This document shows, piece by piece, positions 10,703 to 22,260 of a stretch of 64,000 nt of DNA. A program made the translations under genes and the position numbers. The DNA is from Monosporascus cannonballus. Lineage: Eukaryota; Ascomycota; Sordariomycetes; Xylariales. Where the stretch lies: the NCBI GenBank assembly GCA_004154925.1, contig QJNS01000272.1, positions 36,148 through 100,147 on the forward strand, written 5' to 3'. Each line of letters opens with the position of its first letter. Within the stretch, counting starts at the first letter, position 1. The notes under the pieces are model-generated. The model was not told where the DNA came from. It searched no databases and saw only the letters and a program-made list of their open reading frames with translations.

Positions 10703-12731
10703 GGAACCTACGGACTCTCTGCTGAGTAGAGAGATAAGGAAGGGTTCTGTGGCCGACCTATGTGTAGTGAGATTGTAACCGCTGAGATTTATGGAGGGAC
10801 GAGCTAGTGACCGTAGAGACGGCTACGATTTTCCATGAATAAGATGTGGCAACGATAAACCTTCGGTGGTAAATGCAGTCATAGATCAATACTTAGAGCT
10901 ACATAAATAGTACTAGGTTACACTTATGAGCCTGACTCTTGGAATGGCTCCGCAGGCTGATATATATATATCCGAAGGTCCGCCCGTGCAGCACGAAACC
11001 TCTCCCTCAAGACTCTCCATATCCCAGATGGAAACAGCCTTGTTGTTTCCTAGACCCATCGCCTCCTCCTGTTAGCCACTCTACCTCGTAAATTAGTCTC
11101 CTATGGCAGCCGTTCGCCAGTTGCTCTTCTAACCCTGGAGCATATTCGACTTGAATTTCTACGCGTCCTGCTGCATACAACTGGGACGCCTCGCAGACAG
11201 CAATGGATTTCGACACGACTATCCCTGGAATGAGTTCTGGACCGTCCTCTGAGTCATCTGGACCTCTCGATACTGTCAAGGAAGTTGCATGATTTACATC
11301 AACCTCGCCCTTAATCTCGTCGACGATAGCGACGTGCCGTACTACCGGCTCATTATTCACAACGGTGGGCGTGTTTTGACCCTCAGTGGTTGCCGTATTT
11401 CCAGTCACATCACTTTCATCAGTACTAATACATTCTGGCGCCGCCATGTTCTTACTCGAGGGTCTTGGTGTAGGCTCTTCGGTTGACACTGCCGACGCTG
11501 ATGTCCCCCAAAGCAATATCGAGAGGGTACTTTCATTGTGATCTGGATGGGTTGTCTTTTCCTTCCTCTTCAGTAGCTGTTGGATACTCTCCCTGTCACA
11601 GTTAAGAATTTGACCATATATAACGCTATTGCTAGCAATGCAATAGCGGCGTCGCTTTTGCGACACTCCCTGACCCGGCTCTGCAAACGGTATTCGAATT
11701 CCTTGGCAATGATACACAAAGATGGTTCGGGGAGTAGAGGCAGTCGCCACGCGGGATAGAGTTTTCCGTGGCACCTCGACGTGTAGATCTTGCCATGAGC
11801 AAGGATGAATACGTTACACAACCAACAGGCATCTTTGCTTGAGCGGATGACGCGAGGCCATAACCTCATAGAAGATGAGTGCAATTCGCAATAGTAGATA
11901 AGTTGAACCTCGGCATGTATCTTGGCCTCTTTCAGTGTTTTCCGAGACTGCCGGGCAAAAGCTTTCTCGGCTTGTTGCTCAGAAATGCCTAAGAGACGGC
12001 ATATGTATTCGAGCCGCCCTCGTGCATTGCTTACGGAGATAGACTGCTGGAAGTTGGGTGTGTACTGATCCGTTGGGACTCTGTCGAATGCCTTCTCGGG
12101 TAGTTCGACAGTCACGATCCGCATGTGGCGAGCTAGTGAGAACTTCTTAGCTGTGCGGCAGAGAAACGCAGCCGCTTCCCGGTACCTCGCAACTTTTCCA
12201 AGCGTATTGATGAGGTTATCCCTGGAGCTCGGGCCCAATGCGCGGTTGGGTACCGTAGCTAGCAAGGTAGTGTAGGGTTTGCAATGGGTACCCAATGGGC
12301 ACCCACGGACTACCCACGACCGTGGGTGGGTAACCGTGGGTGGTCTTGGCGTTTTTTCAAAAATACCCACGACTACTGTCAGATCCTGAAGTGCCGAAAA
12401 ATGTGAGGCCCCACACTACGGCAGAACACTATCAGGTCTTAAATCTCACAACTACCCCACCCACGAACTAACCACCCACGGGGTACCAGTGGGTATTTTT
12501 AAATGCGTATTAATTTATGGGCTAATCCGTATTTCTGTTAGGGATTATACGGTTCCAAAGGCTGCCAAGGGCTTGGCAGGCCCATATATAGTGTCGGACC
12601 TAGCCGAAGGCCCATATAAATGGGACCATCAGTTGCACCACTTATCGGACCACCTACGGTCCCTTTCGACAGTTATCCCTCATAGCTACAGTTGATTTTC
12701 CATGTATTTAAGGAGGCTTCGCCGTCCTCTC

Positions 12732-12830
12732 NNNNNNNNNNNNNNNNNNNNNNNNNNNNNNNNNNNNNNNNNNNNNNNNNNNNNNNNNNNNNNNNNNNNN
12801 NNNNNNNNNNNNNNNNNNNNNNNNNNNNNN
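12732..12830. other. Assembly gap (99 N) between identical 92-bp ends
   Basis: The 92 bp before the gap (12640-12731) are identical to the 92 bp after it (12831-12922), both starting ACTTATCGGACC and ending CGCCGTCCTCTC. The simplest reading is that two contig ends overlap and were scaffolded without merging, so the duplication and gap may not exist in the genome. Confidence 0.85.
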
Positions 12831-12950
12831 ACTTATCGGACCACCTACGGTCCCTTTCGACAGTTATCCCTCATAGCTACAGTTGATTTTCCATGTATTT
12901 AAGGAGGCTTCGCCGTCCTCTCCTTCCAGATAGGACCTCTTGGAGGGTAG

Positions 12951-13114
12951 TGTCAGATATAGGGGACATCAGTTGTGTTGTTGTATTCAGTTAAGTTGTA
13001 GGTGCTATCGCACGCGTACAACTCTAAGTAGCTTAGCCACGGAACATATATGAGCCGATCAGTATGGGACCTTTCCGAATATGGGGAGCGCTCCGCACCC
13101 CCCAGCTACTGACA
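12951..13114 (+). mobile_element. 164-bp solo LTR, innermost of the nest
   Basis: TGTCAG...CTGACA termini with GGTAG on both sides (12946-12950, 13115-13119). The related element at 10474-10702 lacks it exactly here (GGAGGGTAG runs straight into AGCC), confirming a discrete insertion. Confidence 0.85.
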
Positions 13115-14291
13115 GGTAGAGCCCTGATAATAAAGCTTCTTCAGTTGTATATGCTTCAGTGTGTGATGTCAGGGTCTCATATATAGCTAGTTAGCTCGCC
13201 AGCATTCCATATTCTCTTTCAATACTACATCTTCATCATCTTTACGATTTTATCTCTAACAATTTCCGTTAAAATATTTACGTATATTAAATTATGTATT
13301 AAAACGAAAAGGTTAACTAATAAAAATTCCCATATTTTACTTAAATTGGAGACGTTATCAATATTATGGGTAATTGGACATTTTGAGTACCTACGAGTCG
13401 TTAGTCTGTGGGTAATCTCATTTTATCCACGTACCCCTGTTAACAGCCCACGTGAATTTTTACCCACCCACGGATACACGTGGTAGGAAATTTTAGCGTG
13501 GGTGGGTGGGTAGTGCAAACCCTAAGGTAGTGATATCCCCTAACCCCCAGAGGCGGTGGACGCCTTCCACCAGATGTTCCAGTCTTGTTGTAGTCTGGTA
13601 ATTGCTCCATGCATGAATTAGCCTCATGACCTCTTTGCCTGCCGTGAGGAATGATTGCACCAGGGAAGTCGTCTCTGGCGTTGTGGGGCCAACTAGGTGG
13701 ATCCCTCGAAGATAGTTCATTGCTTCCTGTAAGATATCTTTAATCAGTTGTTTCTTCACTTTCTTATAGTTTGCAGTAAGGCGTAGACGACAGAGGATAC
13801 ACGTGGAACACATGGCAACGATCGCCGTAAACACCTGTGATTCGATCACTGTTGAGTTATCTGATCTACCGTATTAGATACTCCTAGGACAAAATTAGGT
13901 CATGAATCTAGCCACATTTACCATTAATTACCAGAGCGAGCAGCGCGAATATTTGGTGAAACCTTTCTTTCAAGCTCGCGAGAACTTGGTTCCCATCCTC
14001 CGGACGAGCCTTATTCACAGCGAGCAGGACCTGCAAGCATGCCGGCTCCGGGATCTCTTCGATGCACACTGCCGGGACGTAGTTCGGATCGTCAGTGGTG
14101 CGGGCCAAAAAGGCTACAGTACTGGCTAGACCCCATTCTCTGTCAAAGGACAGAGTATGTCCTGTCCGTCTGCTCTGGTAGTCGATGACCGGATTCGACG
14201 ATGGCTGCTCGGGGACCGAATGCAGAAGATGCAGTATCGTGATGCTCTCCGCGCAGGTGACGACCGCTGCTTGCAGGGTATTGAGTGCCAT

Positions 14292-15689
14292 CGCGACGTG
14301 GGCTTCTCGCCTTGTCACCTTGCCGTTCGCGGCGGGATTCTGACATGCTGGTGGTCTCCCGGGGTCGGATGTTCCAGAGGATCCAGGGAAATGATGTAGG
14401 TGCTCGCTACCTACCTAGTAAATCAAGCCCTGAGAGGAAACGGGTGTCTGCGGGGTTTCATGGTCGGCCTCTCTAAGAATTGAGACAGAAGGTGAGGTTA
14501 CCCTGCAAAGATTTGTATGGGAAAACGTTCAGGGGAGACTCAAGGTGTGTCGCAGAAGATAGAATTATCTGTATTAAAGCTATGGAAGCCCAATAACAGC
14601 TGGAGAAATTCAGGGCTATATATATGTGAAGAATGGCTTATTAAGCTTTATTATTCCATTATTAATCGGTATTTTCCATTATTAATCAAATGGAAAGCTT
14701 TTGGAAGACTTTGGAAGACTTTTGGAAGTCTTACGAATTCTTTTGCCATCTTCGCCACCTCGAATAGGGATAGACCCAGTTTTCCGGAGTTGAACAACTC
14801 CGAATTCCTAGAGCCTCCCACATTCGTGCTCGCAGCCCTCACAAGTGACTGGCCCTCGCGTATTACACGCCTTACGAGTTCCTACTCAACAGCGATCTCC
14901 ATTTTCTAAGACTCCACTAGTATATTTAGCCACGTTTCCTTTGCTGCATGTTGTGAAAGGCTGCCGCTCTGTTATTGCCATAATTTACCCTTAGCCGATA
15001 AATTGAAATGCCGCTTGTTGTCAGCGGGAGGCTTCAATATGCGTTGGCCAGAGGTCTGCTGGACGGTTGCGCACCTCCGTTATACATCCTCAAAAGTCTT
15101 TGGATTAGTGATACATCCATGAAGAACTACGACAATAGAATAGCTCATTTTTGTGCAATGCATGCAGATACACTGGTGTGTGGTTCACCTAGTTCTCCTA
15201 TTTGCCCCCTAATCTGGCACGGGGGTGGTTAAAAATTCAGCCTCTAGTTTCGTCATCCACACCTGCCGCTGTTAACACTGGAAGCATAGATCCCTCACAC
15301 GAGGCAGTCTGCGTAATTTTCGCGTTTCAGGACATTTGCAACAAGTCTAACTGGAATGGACAGGAGCTAATTGGTACTAAGTGAACTCGTATTTGTTACC
15401 GATGTCCATGCATCCCTTACCCCCGGACTGCTAGTGACTTATGGTATGGTTCCTTTGGACTCAGTGTGCTTCCTCTCAGGCATGAGGCGTTTTAGGTCAC
15501 CGACTGGCCAAACGTAGGAAGTGCTCCGCTTCTGTCTCTGCTAGTCTCACTGCAATTCGCGAATACAAAGTTTGATGCAGTGAGCATAGAAACAGACGTC
15601 ACGGTGTCCACATTTTCTCTGATACATGGGCCAAAGCGATGAGCCGGCCGTAAAGTTATGGCTCAATGTCAGAGAACCAAGTCGTCAAC
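14292..15689. other. Intergenic, no supported gene
   Basis: Short frames only. The segment around 14600-14900 is AT-richer; its minus strand reads a 63-codon basic frame (RAASTNVGGSRNSELF) that looks repeat-derived, but I cannot place it. The lower-coordinate part of this interval is the 5' side of the deaminase gene. Confidence 0.4.
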
Positions 15690-18031
15690 CTACTCCTTCG
15701 TTATGTCGCCAATATCGAGCTTCCCAACTTCCTCACCATCCGAAGTAGTCGCGATCATGTTGACGGAATTGCCGCTGACGTTGATCTTCCAAGTCCACTC
15801 GAATTTGTGAAACGACTGGCCATCGCCGTTAGACACCTTCGGTAGGTTCTGGACTCGCACAGGCGTTGTAAGCTCAATGTTACCCAGGAACACGACACCG
15901 GGCGCAGCATCTTCGCTGATGGCGACGTTACGCATGGCGTTGACCCTTTTTGGAGGATCTCTAAGAGCCGACTTGTAAAACCGTGCCTTGTGCGTCTGGA
16001 TTCCCTTTTCGTCGTGTAGGAATAAGATATCATACGCTCCTCCATTGGCAGAATGTTGTACGCGATCACCCCTTTTGATAGGCCAGTGTACCTGATTACG
16101 TGCCATCCACACCGAACGGCAATCGTCGTAGTATCTGTCCTCGATAAGGTGATGGTCAGGGTCGAACTCCTCGTTTGTGCTCCAGCCATAGCTGTATCTT
16201 GCGACCCGAGATTCTGGCTGGACAGCACGCGTAAGCACGGCACCTAGAGCAACAGCGGACCAACTAATGTGACGAAAGTATTAGCAGACAATTAAATAAA
16301 TGAGAATGAGGTCAAAATAGGTACTTACGAGGAGTTGTCTCTAGTTTGGATGAGTTCGATATTATGCCCGCGACAGAGTTTATCGTGAAGTACCTTGTAG
16401 ATGTAAGGGGATCGACCGAAGCCGCCAACCAAGCAGATTAACTAGACGCGTATCAGGGATCCCTTACTTAATAGTTTTGTCATGTAAGTAAGTAGACACA
16501 TACCTCGGGCGGGGTGTTGCTCTTACTTGCAGCCTTGGCTTGCTGAATCTGCCCCTTTACAAGCTTCACGATGCCTGGCGTTACCGTATTGTCGAAACAC
16601 TCGGCTATCTGCTCACTGTTGAGTTGGCATGTCCCGGAAGTGTACGTGTTGACATGCCATAGCTGGTCAGAGTTATCAAAGCTGGGCTTGATGCTGTACT
16701 GCCAGCTCTCCCTGAGGATCATATCGTGGAATGGGGAGCACTCTTTCCATCTCTGACGGCCGATCTCCAGCTTCAGTGCCTCCTTGAATTCGCGGTCTGG
16801 AAAGTTTCCGCCATATAATCCGCCTGCAACAGTTGGCATGAATGTTAAGCCGGAAGTCTTAAAGGTTTCGCTTAATTCGGTGCAAACTAACCAGCCCCTT
16901 CGACGCATTCTCGGAACTTCGGAGCCGGATCAATTTCTTCAATGGCATAGGTGATTACATCCTGTGCCAGAAGACCCGACTGTTAGCCTCTGTTGGTCGA
17001 CTTAGTGAGTGGGTGAAACATGATGGCCAGTGAAATAGCTACGCCCTCTTCTTACCGCTGTTCCGCCTACCCCATGTTAGCATTGGCTTGGCCCTCCAGT
17101 GTGAGTGGACTCGAAATATGGTTGCGGCGGTACTCACCTCCTAAGTCTGTGACCACAATCCTTGCACCAGGCTCCAAATCGTGACGTTTACGAAGTTCCT
17201 GGAACAAGACGGCGGTGGCGGCGGCTTGGGGCTCATCAACCAACTCGACTCGTGTCTTACCACAAGCTCGATCATCGCAGATTCCAGCCTGCTTCGCGAC
17301 ATGTAACATGTTCTGGCGAGCTACTTCCGACCAAATGGCAGGCACTGTCAGAATTACGTGCAACGGCAGAGTCTCCGACCTTTGGCCAATACTGGCCTTG
17401 ATTTGCCCCAAGGAGTATTTCCATAGCTCGCGTACTACATAAGAAAGTTAATCGGATGAGTTTGGTCATGAGCTCGAAGAGAAGCGATATCATCAATGAG
17501 GGTCAAAGGGATTTTTAATGAAGGCCACTCACGGTAATCCTGAATGACGGATGTCACGGTCTTCCCCAGGGATGTTATCTTATCCCTGGATCTCTCAACG
17601 GTGGCAGCGTCTTGACCCTGAAGATATGTCCTGAGCTCACTCTCTGGAAGAAGGAGCAGTTTAATCAAATCGATTGGTTCCTCGCCGTCTGAAACTTCGT
17701 ATCCCCAAGTGATTTGGCTATCGTCGCCGTAGATGATCTTTGTGGGCACTTTCACAAGGTCGTATGTGGATGAACCTGATCCTCGCCATTGTGAAATGAC
17801 CCTGATATCCCTGATATCAGGGAGCGAGTTGCCCTTGATCTCGGCGAAGGCGACTCCTGAGAAACTACAGATTGTAAGCACTCAATATGAATGCTATGTT
17901 ATGGTTGGGAATGGAGGAAAGGCGCTTCTCGGGTGGTCATCCTTCCGTGACATATTACGAAATGATAATGAAACTTGCCTTGTTCCGAAGTCAAGGCCGA
18001 TGACCAGCCTGGTGGATGAATCTGAGGTCAT
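15690..18031 (-). CDS. HSP70-like actin-fold ATPase (HSPA12-like), eight exons
   Basis: Exons on the minus strand: 17979-18031, 17533-17864, 17138-17434, 17056-17066, 16892-16961, 16504-16823, 16329-16441 and 15690-16263. They total 1770 nt, 589 residues, in one frame. Nucleotide-binding motifs appear once spliced: GLDFGT-SFSG (phosphate 1, residues 13-22), HVILTVPAIW, a D-x-GGGT-x-D phosphate-2 loop built across exons 3-5, and LVGGFGRSPYI (adenosine motif). SWSAVALGAVL follows, typical of the fungal HSP70-like group. The C-terminus is short and unlike a canonical substrate-binding domain, so chaperone activity cannot be assumed. Intron 1 is GC-AG (AG/GCAAGT) and exon 4 has only 11 nt. Other introns are 62-98 bp GT-AG. 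A MITE lies 257 bp upstream. Confidence 0.88.
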
Positions 18032-18287
18032 AATGAAGCCAACTGTAGATGTCGCCCTCTGAGATAAGGGAGAAACTTCTTCTGGCAGGTATCAGTGTCA
18101 CGCGCTGGAAAGTAAATATTGGAACTTCCTAGTTGGGGTTGGGGCAAAAGTGTCAAGAAGAGTATGGTAGCCAACAGAGTACCTTGAGGTGATATCGTCG
18201 CCAAAAGAAACGAGTTAATGGGAGTTGGAACTTGGTACACGCCTTTCTAGTTTTAGGAGACTGAACGCGAGTTGAAGGTGAGAGCTA

Positions 18288-18743
18288 CACTAATGCGCCA
18301 AAAAAATCCGTACACCCACCCATTTCTCACCAAAACTCACCCTTTGCACTCCGCTACAATAATTCGAAAAAAATGCAAAAAGTTAAAAAACTATAATCCA
18401 TATAGAACTTTGACTATATTTATTATATTTCGAAAAAACTTATTAAATTATTAAATATTTATGAAAATTGTCGTGTATTAAGTTTTAATAACTGCAATTT
18501 TTTGCATAATTTTTTAATCTTATTATAGTAAATATGTAATTAATTAATATATTTTTAATTATTTTTATTTTTACCGTTATTAAAATGATTAAACAAAACG
18601 ATAATTATAGTCCATTTAATAAATATATATATATGAAGTGTCCTGGTATTTGTATCATTTTTAACGTCTATTATAATCAAGTTCAAAGGGTGAGTTTTGG
18701 TGAGAAATGGGTGGGTGTACGGATTTTTTTTGGCGCATTAGTG
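18288..18743. mobile_element. 456-bp MITE with ~60-bp TIRs and TA target site
   Basis: Termini CACTAATGCGCC / GGCGCATTAGTG extend into inverted repeats of about 60 bp (18288-18346 and 18682-18743) differing mainly by one A in an A run. TA lies on each side (18286-18287, 18744-18745), as for Tc1/mariner-type elements. The core is very AT-rich and non-coding. Confidence 0.9.
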
Positions 18744-19305
18744 TAGTATGAGTGGCCCTTTGTTTTCTAGCAATTTGGGAGTATGTGAAGAAGAATCAGA
18801 GACACTATGTATCCTCAACAAAAACTTTTCCAGCTCGCCTTACACTTCACCTTCGCACCTCACATCCCTTATTTCTTGATACGATATCTACTACGGGCCC
18901 TTCTGTTCACTTGACCTCATCAGAATCACCTATCTTAAGGGACACTGCTGACTGGTAGCTAGAGCACTCTGATAACGTTTCCACTACCTCTTCCGTCTCG
19001 TAATTCTGGTCTTGGAAATTCAGGATGAATAGGCAGTTTAGGGAAGCCGCGTGATCCGATATTACGTCCTACAACCACTACATCTGAAACTGTTTAGCCA
19101 TCGCGAAAATCTCATCGCTGGTCACAAGATACCTGTTACTTTCCTGTTCACAGCAGCAACGGCTCATTAAATACCCTTATACCTGCAGTGCAGCATATCC
19201 ACTGTCATCATTTGCCACTTGGTATGCTAATACTTTCCCTTACCAATATCCACCAAGTTTCCATATCCGATCTGACTCACATACAGACAACCGCAACATA
19301 TTGTG

Positions 19306-20819
19306 ATGGACTATGCTACTGAAGAGGGTCCGGGTGCCAGCTCTTATGATCAGACTGGAGCTCAAAAGCTCAGTCAGAAAAGAGGAAATGATGAAACTGT
19401 TTCGCAGCCATCTCCCGGTTCTTCTGAGTCCAGTCGCAAGCGTATCAAAGTAGAACCCAAGTACGACGACCAGGGGGTAGTGGTGTCAGAAGAAGGAAAT
19501 CACGAATCTCAGGCTCAGCGGCCAGCTGCTAATGATGATATCAGCACTTCCAATAAAACGGCCATGGTGATCACAAGAGATGCCTCTGACGCCCGTAGCG
19601 CCGAAAATGAACCCGGTCAACAAGATCCCTCTGTCATGCCCTTGCAGGACTACTTACCTCAACCGCGCGTGGAGACAACCACAGACGTACTAGGGTATCC
19701 CATCGTTCAAGAAGCACTTGATGTAGCTGGTTCAGTCTGCAAGAAGCAACTCAGAAGCATGCAGGAGCAGATGGAGACCTTGAAGGAGCGGATCAATGCA
19801 CTGGAGAAGGAGAACAGCAACCTAAGATCGAAGACATTTCAGGAGCACACCCCCGACAGCATCCAGAGGGATATAGAGTGCGATAACTGTCCAAAATTAC
19901 GGGCTCAGCTCGAGGACGCAATGAAGAATCTAGCAATCCCCCGACACATAGTGCCGCAATCCCCGATTGATGAAGGATCCATCACGAACGAATGGAAAAC
20001 GCTCATGTATGCGATCCGGAACCTCGCTAAGCATCAATTCGACGGCCATCCCTTCGCAAAGCCAAGTACAACCAAGGACAGGGAACTATTCGCGCGTGTT
20101 ACACCGAATTATCCCCTGCACGTAGCCTCTGAGATGCACAAAGACCGTTTCTTTGAAGCCGCAATCTGGCGAACGATGTTAGATGAGTTCCTGGGTTGCC
20201 CAGTCCTCGTCTATGACACCGCGGTCGGCCGAGCAGTTCATAGAATCCAGAATCTGGTATTCGGTAAGTGTCAACATACGTTATCTAGTTTCTTTGTCGA
20301 CCCTCTAACGTGTTAGGAATAGGTTCTGACGAAATGTACAATCGAGCAAGAGAAGGCTACTTCTTATGGCGAGCGCAGGCAGGACAGATTTTGGACCGCA
20401 TTCACGATAACCGGAGCATCTACGAATCTCAGGATGGCAAAATGAAAAACGAATTGCGGGATAAGATGATCCAGCGGTTTTCTCGGTACGCAACATCCCA
20501 AAAGCAAGAATCGCTGCAGCTTTCATTCGAGAGTATTATTGAAAAGGCGATCGCCTTGGCGAAGTCGATGACGCGCAGCGGACCTCACTACATGTTCCAT
20601 TCAAAAGTTAACCTTGCGGACAATAGACTCTCCGGTTTCCCGGTGGACGAGAGGGTGATGGATGTCGTCCTGGAGCTGTCCCCTGGAGCGAACGCAGAAA
20701 ATACTGTAGACTTCGTGATCTTCCCAGCATTGCAGAAGTTTTTCACATCTCCTGGTGACGGTCGACAAAGACGCAAAGTGATCACCAAGGCTCGCGTCTG
20801 CATATTTGGAGAGAAATAA
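19306..20819 (+). CDS. Coiled-coil protein with basic NLS-like motif, function unknown
   Basis: Exons 19306-20263 and 20317-20819, with a 53 bp intron (GTAAGT/GTTAG, phase 1), give 486 residues. I start at the ATG at 19306. Residues 1-125 are polar and low-complexity, with a SRKRIKVEPKYD nuclear-localisation-like motif at about 43-54. Residues 145-178 form heptads (LRSMQEQMETLKERINALEK), and NCPKLRAQLEDAMKNL may extend them. The C-terminal ~250 residues (EWKTLMYAIRNLA..., then FFEAAIWRTMLDEFLGCPVLVYD, then EGYFLWRAQAGQILDRIHD) look folded and helical, with aromatic residues spaced as in a conserved domain I have seen in uncharacterised fungal proteins but cannot name. No enzyme motif is visible. 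It shares a divergent intergenic region and MITE with the HSP70-like gene. Confidence 0.75.
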
Positions 20820-21723
20820 CTTCTCGTAGGGCTACTCCAAAGCCACACATACGCATGTGGGCTGTCTGGGCGCGATGGCGGTTCATGATCCGGCCATTCG
20901 ATGAGTCTAAGGAAAGAGTTTTATGTTGCTACTTCCCCAAGCATGAAACATTCATAGTGCTATTAGCCCTGAATAGTTCGCAATGGATTTTACATAACCT
21001 ACTGCAAATGTTTGAAGATGTATGCCTGTCCGTGGAACGTGAGAATGTGCTTCAACCAATGAGCATATCGCCCGGCTAATAGGACAGGTAAAGTTCGCAG
21101 TTATGTGTAGCGTTACAACAGAAGTCATAAGAATCGCCCTGACTTCCTACACCAACACCTAAACACATCTACCAATAACTAGACCGTAATATTGTAATAT
21201 CTTTTTTTGATAGATCAACTGCCCCATTTGAAGCGACAAAATCCATATAAAATCATCTTAATCCCATACCTGGGCGTTAAGATATTAATCGGTCTCTTTA
21301 TTATTAAGCAAAGCGTTATGTGGGTGCGCCCAAAACTTTTAGAATACCTCGGCCGGCCCCCTTTATCTTATTGCAGTTGCATCCCTTTCCTATGTCTTAC
21401 ACTTTTGCTTAAACATATCTTCGTAAAAAAGAAAGGGCAAAATTTAACGGGCTTCAGAATTTTGATCTACAGTTAATAGGGGTTAAGATATTGTTAAGTT
21501 ATTTAGAGATAAGTAATAAGTGTTAGGAGGTGACTGGAATTGCAGCGGGGCGTTGGCAGGTGCTAAAAATTTAATGTGCAGCTTTTATTTAAAACCTAAT
21601 GTGTGAATAGTCCAACTCTTAGGGTATATATGCGCAGCTACTCCTGACCTTTAGCCGAGTAGACTGCGCCCTGGCTTCTAGGGGTCACTTACCGTATCAA
21701 GTCACTTAGATTTTCTAGATCCT
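20820..21723. other. Intergenic, no gene recognised
   Basis: 3' flank of the coiled-coil gene, then AT-leaning DNA (about 21180-21600) with short frames only. A direct repeat of GTTAAGATATT (21277 and 21481) frames part of it and may mark an old repeat. Confidence 0.4.
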
Positions 21724-22105
21724 TGTGACGGCTAAGGGGTTTAACCAACTATTAAACCTTAGTCGTACGGGTTTATGTTGGCAGGAGTATCGTGGGAATC
21801 TGAGCAATGGATACAGTAACGTGTCACGTCTCGTAATTCCAAGGGTGCCTTGGGTAACGATGTTGTATTGTAAGCTGAAGCTATCTAAGCTATGGAAATA
21901 ACGATCGTATATATCCTTCTTCTTCTTGGCTTGATTACTCATAATTACGCAGCCAGTGGTAATCACGATTATTTGGGATCACTTTCGATCACTGGTGATC
22001 ACTGGTTTGGCAGTGATCACCGTCACGTGACCCGAAGGGTGGCCCGTGTAATCCTTGTCTGACCGTTTCTTGTTTCTTGAGGCCGAAGCTTGTTGGGTCG
22101 TAACA
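21724..22105 (-). mobile_element. Solo LTR of the chromovirus A/B family, TSD ATCCT
   Basis: 382 bp, plus strand TGTGACGGC...GGTCGTAACA, flanked by ATCCT on both sides (21719-21723, 22106-22110). It is the reverse complement of the LTR type in elements A (381 bp) and B (390 bp), sharing the ACTATTAAACCTTA...CGGGTTTAT block. Unlike them it is hardly AT-biased, so it escaped or postdates RIP. A cluster of GATCAC words (21979-22022) lies in it. Confidence 0.9.
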
Positions 22106-22260
22106 ATCCTTCGTGTAAACTAATTCGGCAATAACGCAGCATATTCACTTCAACGCCGACATACAGCATGAGAATGTTTGGCTGGTCGGCCGGATTCCAC
22201 GAGCATGTCCATTGATTGCATGGAGGTGATTAGCAAGTCGTGGGTTCCTGTCTTAGCATA

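Larger units (their letters stand above)
12592..13181 (+). mobile_element. LTR-like element nested in the copia LTR
   Basis: Starts TGTCGGACC and ends GGGTCTCATA, the same family as 10474-10702, flanked by TATAG on both sides (12587-12591, 13182-13186). It contains the assembly gap and a further nested insert at 12951-13114. Confidence 0.75.
12536..13261 (+). mobile_element. Copia-like solo LTR nested in the hAT element
   Basis: TGTTAG...CTAACA termini are flanked by ATTTC (12531-12535 and 13262-13266). The other hAT copy, read on the opposite strand at this point, has a single ATTTT/ATTTC without the insert, giving an empty-site comparison. Once its own nested insert is removed only about 130 bp remain, with a CCCATATATAG TATA-like box, a size typical of short Ty1/copia LTRs. 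Confidence 0.85.
12273..13524. mobile_element. Non-autonomous hAT element, 8-bp TSD AGGTAGTG
   Basis: Terminal inverted repeats TAGGGTTTGCA / TGCAAACCCTA are flanked on both sides by AGGTAGTG (12265-12272, 13525-13532); an 8-bp duplication is the hAT hallmark. Subterminal regions are packed with CCCACGG / CCGTGGG words. The second copy, at 22593-29742, is in the opposite orientation. No transposase is encoded; without its nested inserts the element is roughly 0.5 kb, so it must be mobilised in trans. Confidence 0.9.
11007..14291 (-). pseudogene. Deaminase-superfamily (OTT_1508-like) gene split by a transposon nest
   Basis: The minus strand reads: exon 1 13922-14291 (ATG 14291), a 73 bp intron (GTAAAT donor, CAACAG acceptor), exon 2 from 13848 to the insertion point at 13525-13532, then continuation from 12272 down to about 11675, a probable intron (GTCAGG...CAACAG), and a C-terminal part 11576-11007. 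Between them lies a hAT element. Without it and one copy of the 8-bp target duplication, the two halves join in one frame. The middle part holds HAEVQLIYYCEL (about 11906) and DACWLCNVF (about 11815), the HAE plus C-x2-C zinc-binding pairing of the deaminase superfamily, as in fungal OTT_1508-like deaminases. Substrate unknown. The C-terminal 180 residues are low-complexity and acidic. As sequenced the gene should be null. Confidence 0.75.

Noticed and set aside
14517..14909. 130-codon plus-strand frame
   Set aside because: Low-complexity repeats (GGAAGACTTT units) and no family resemblance; likely chance or repeat-derived.
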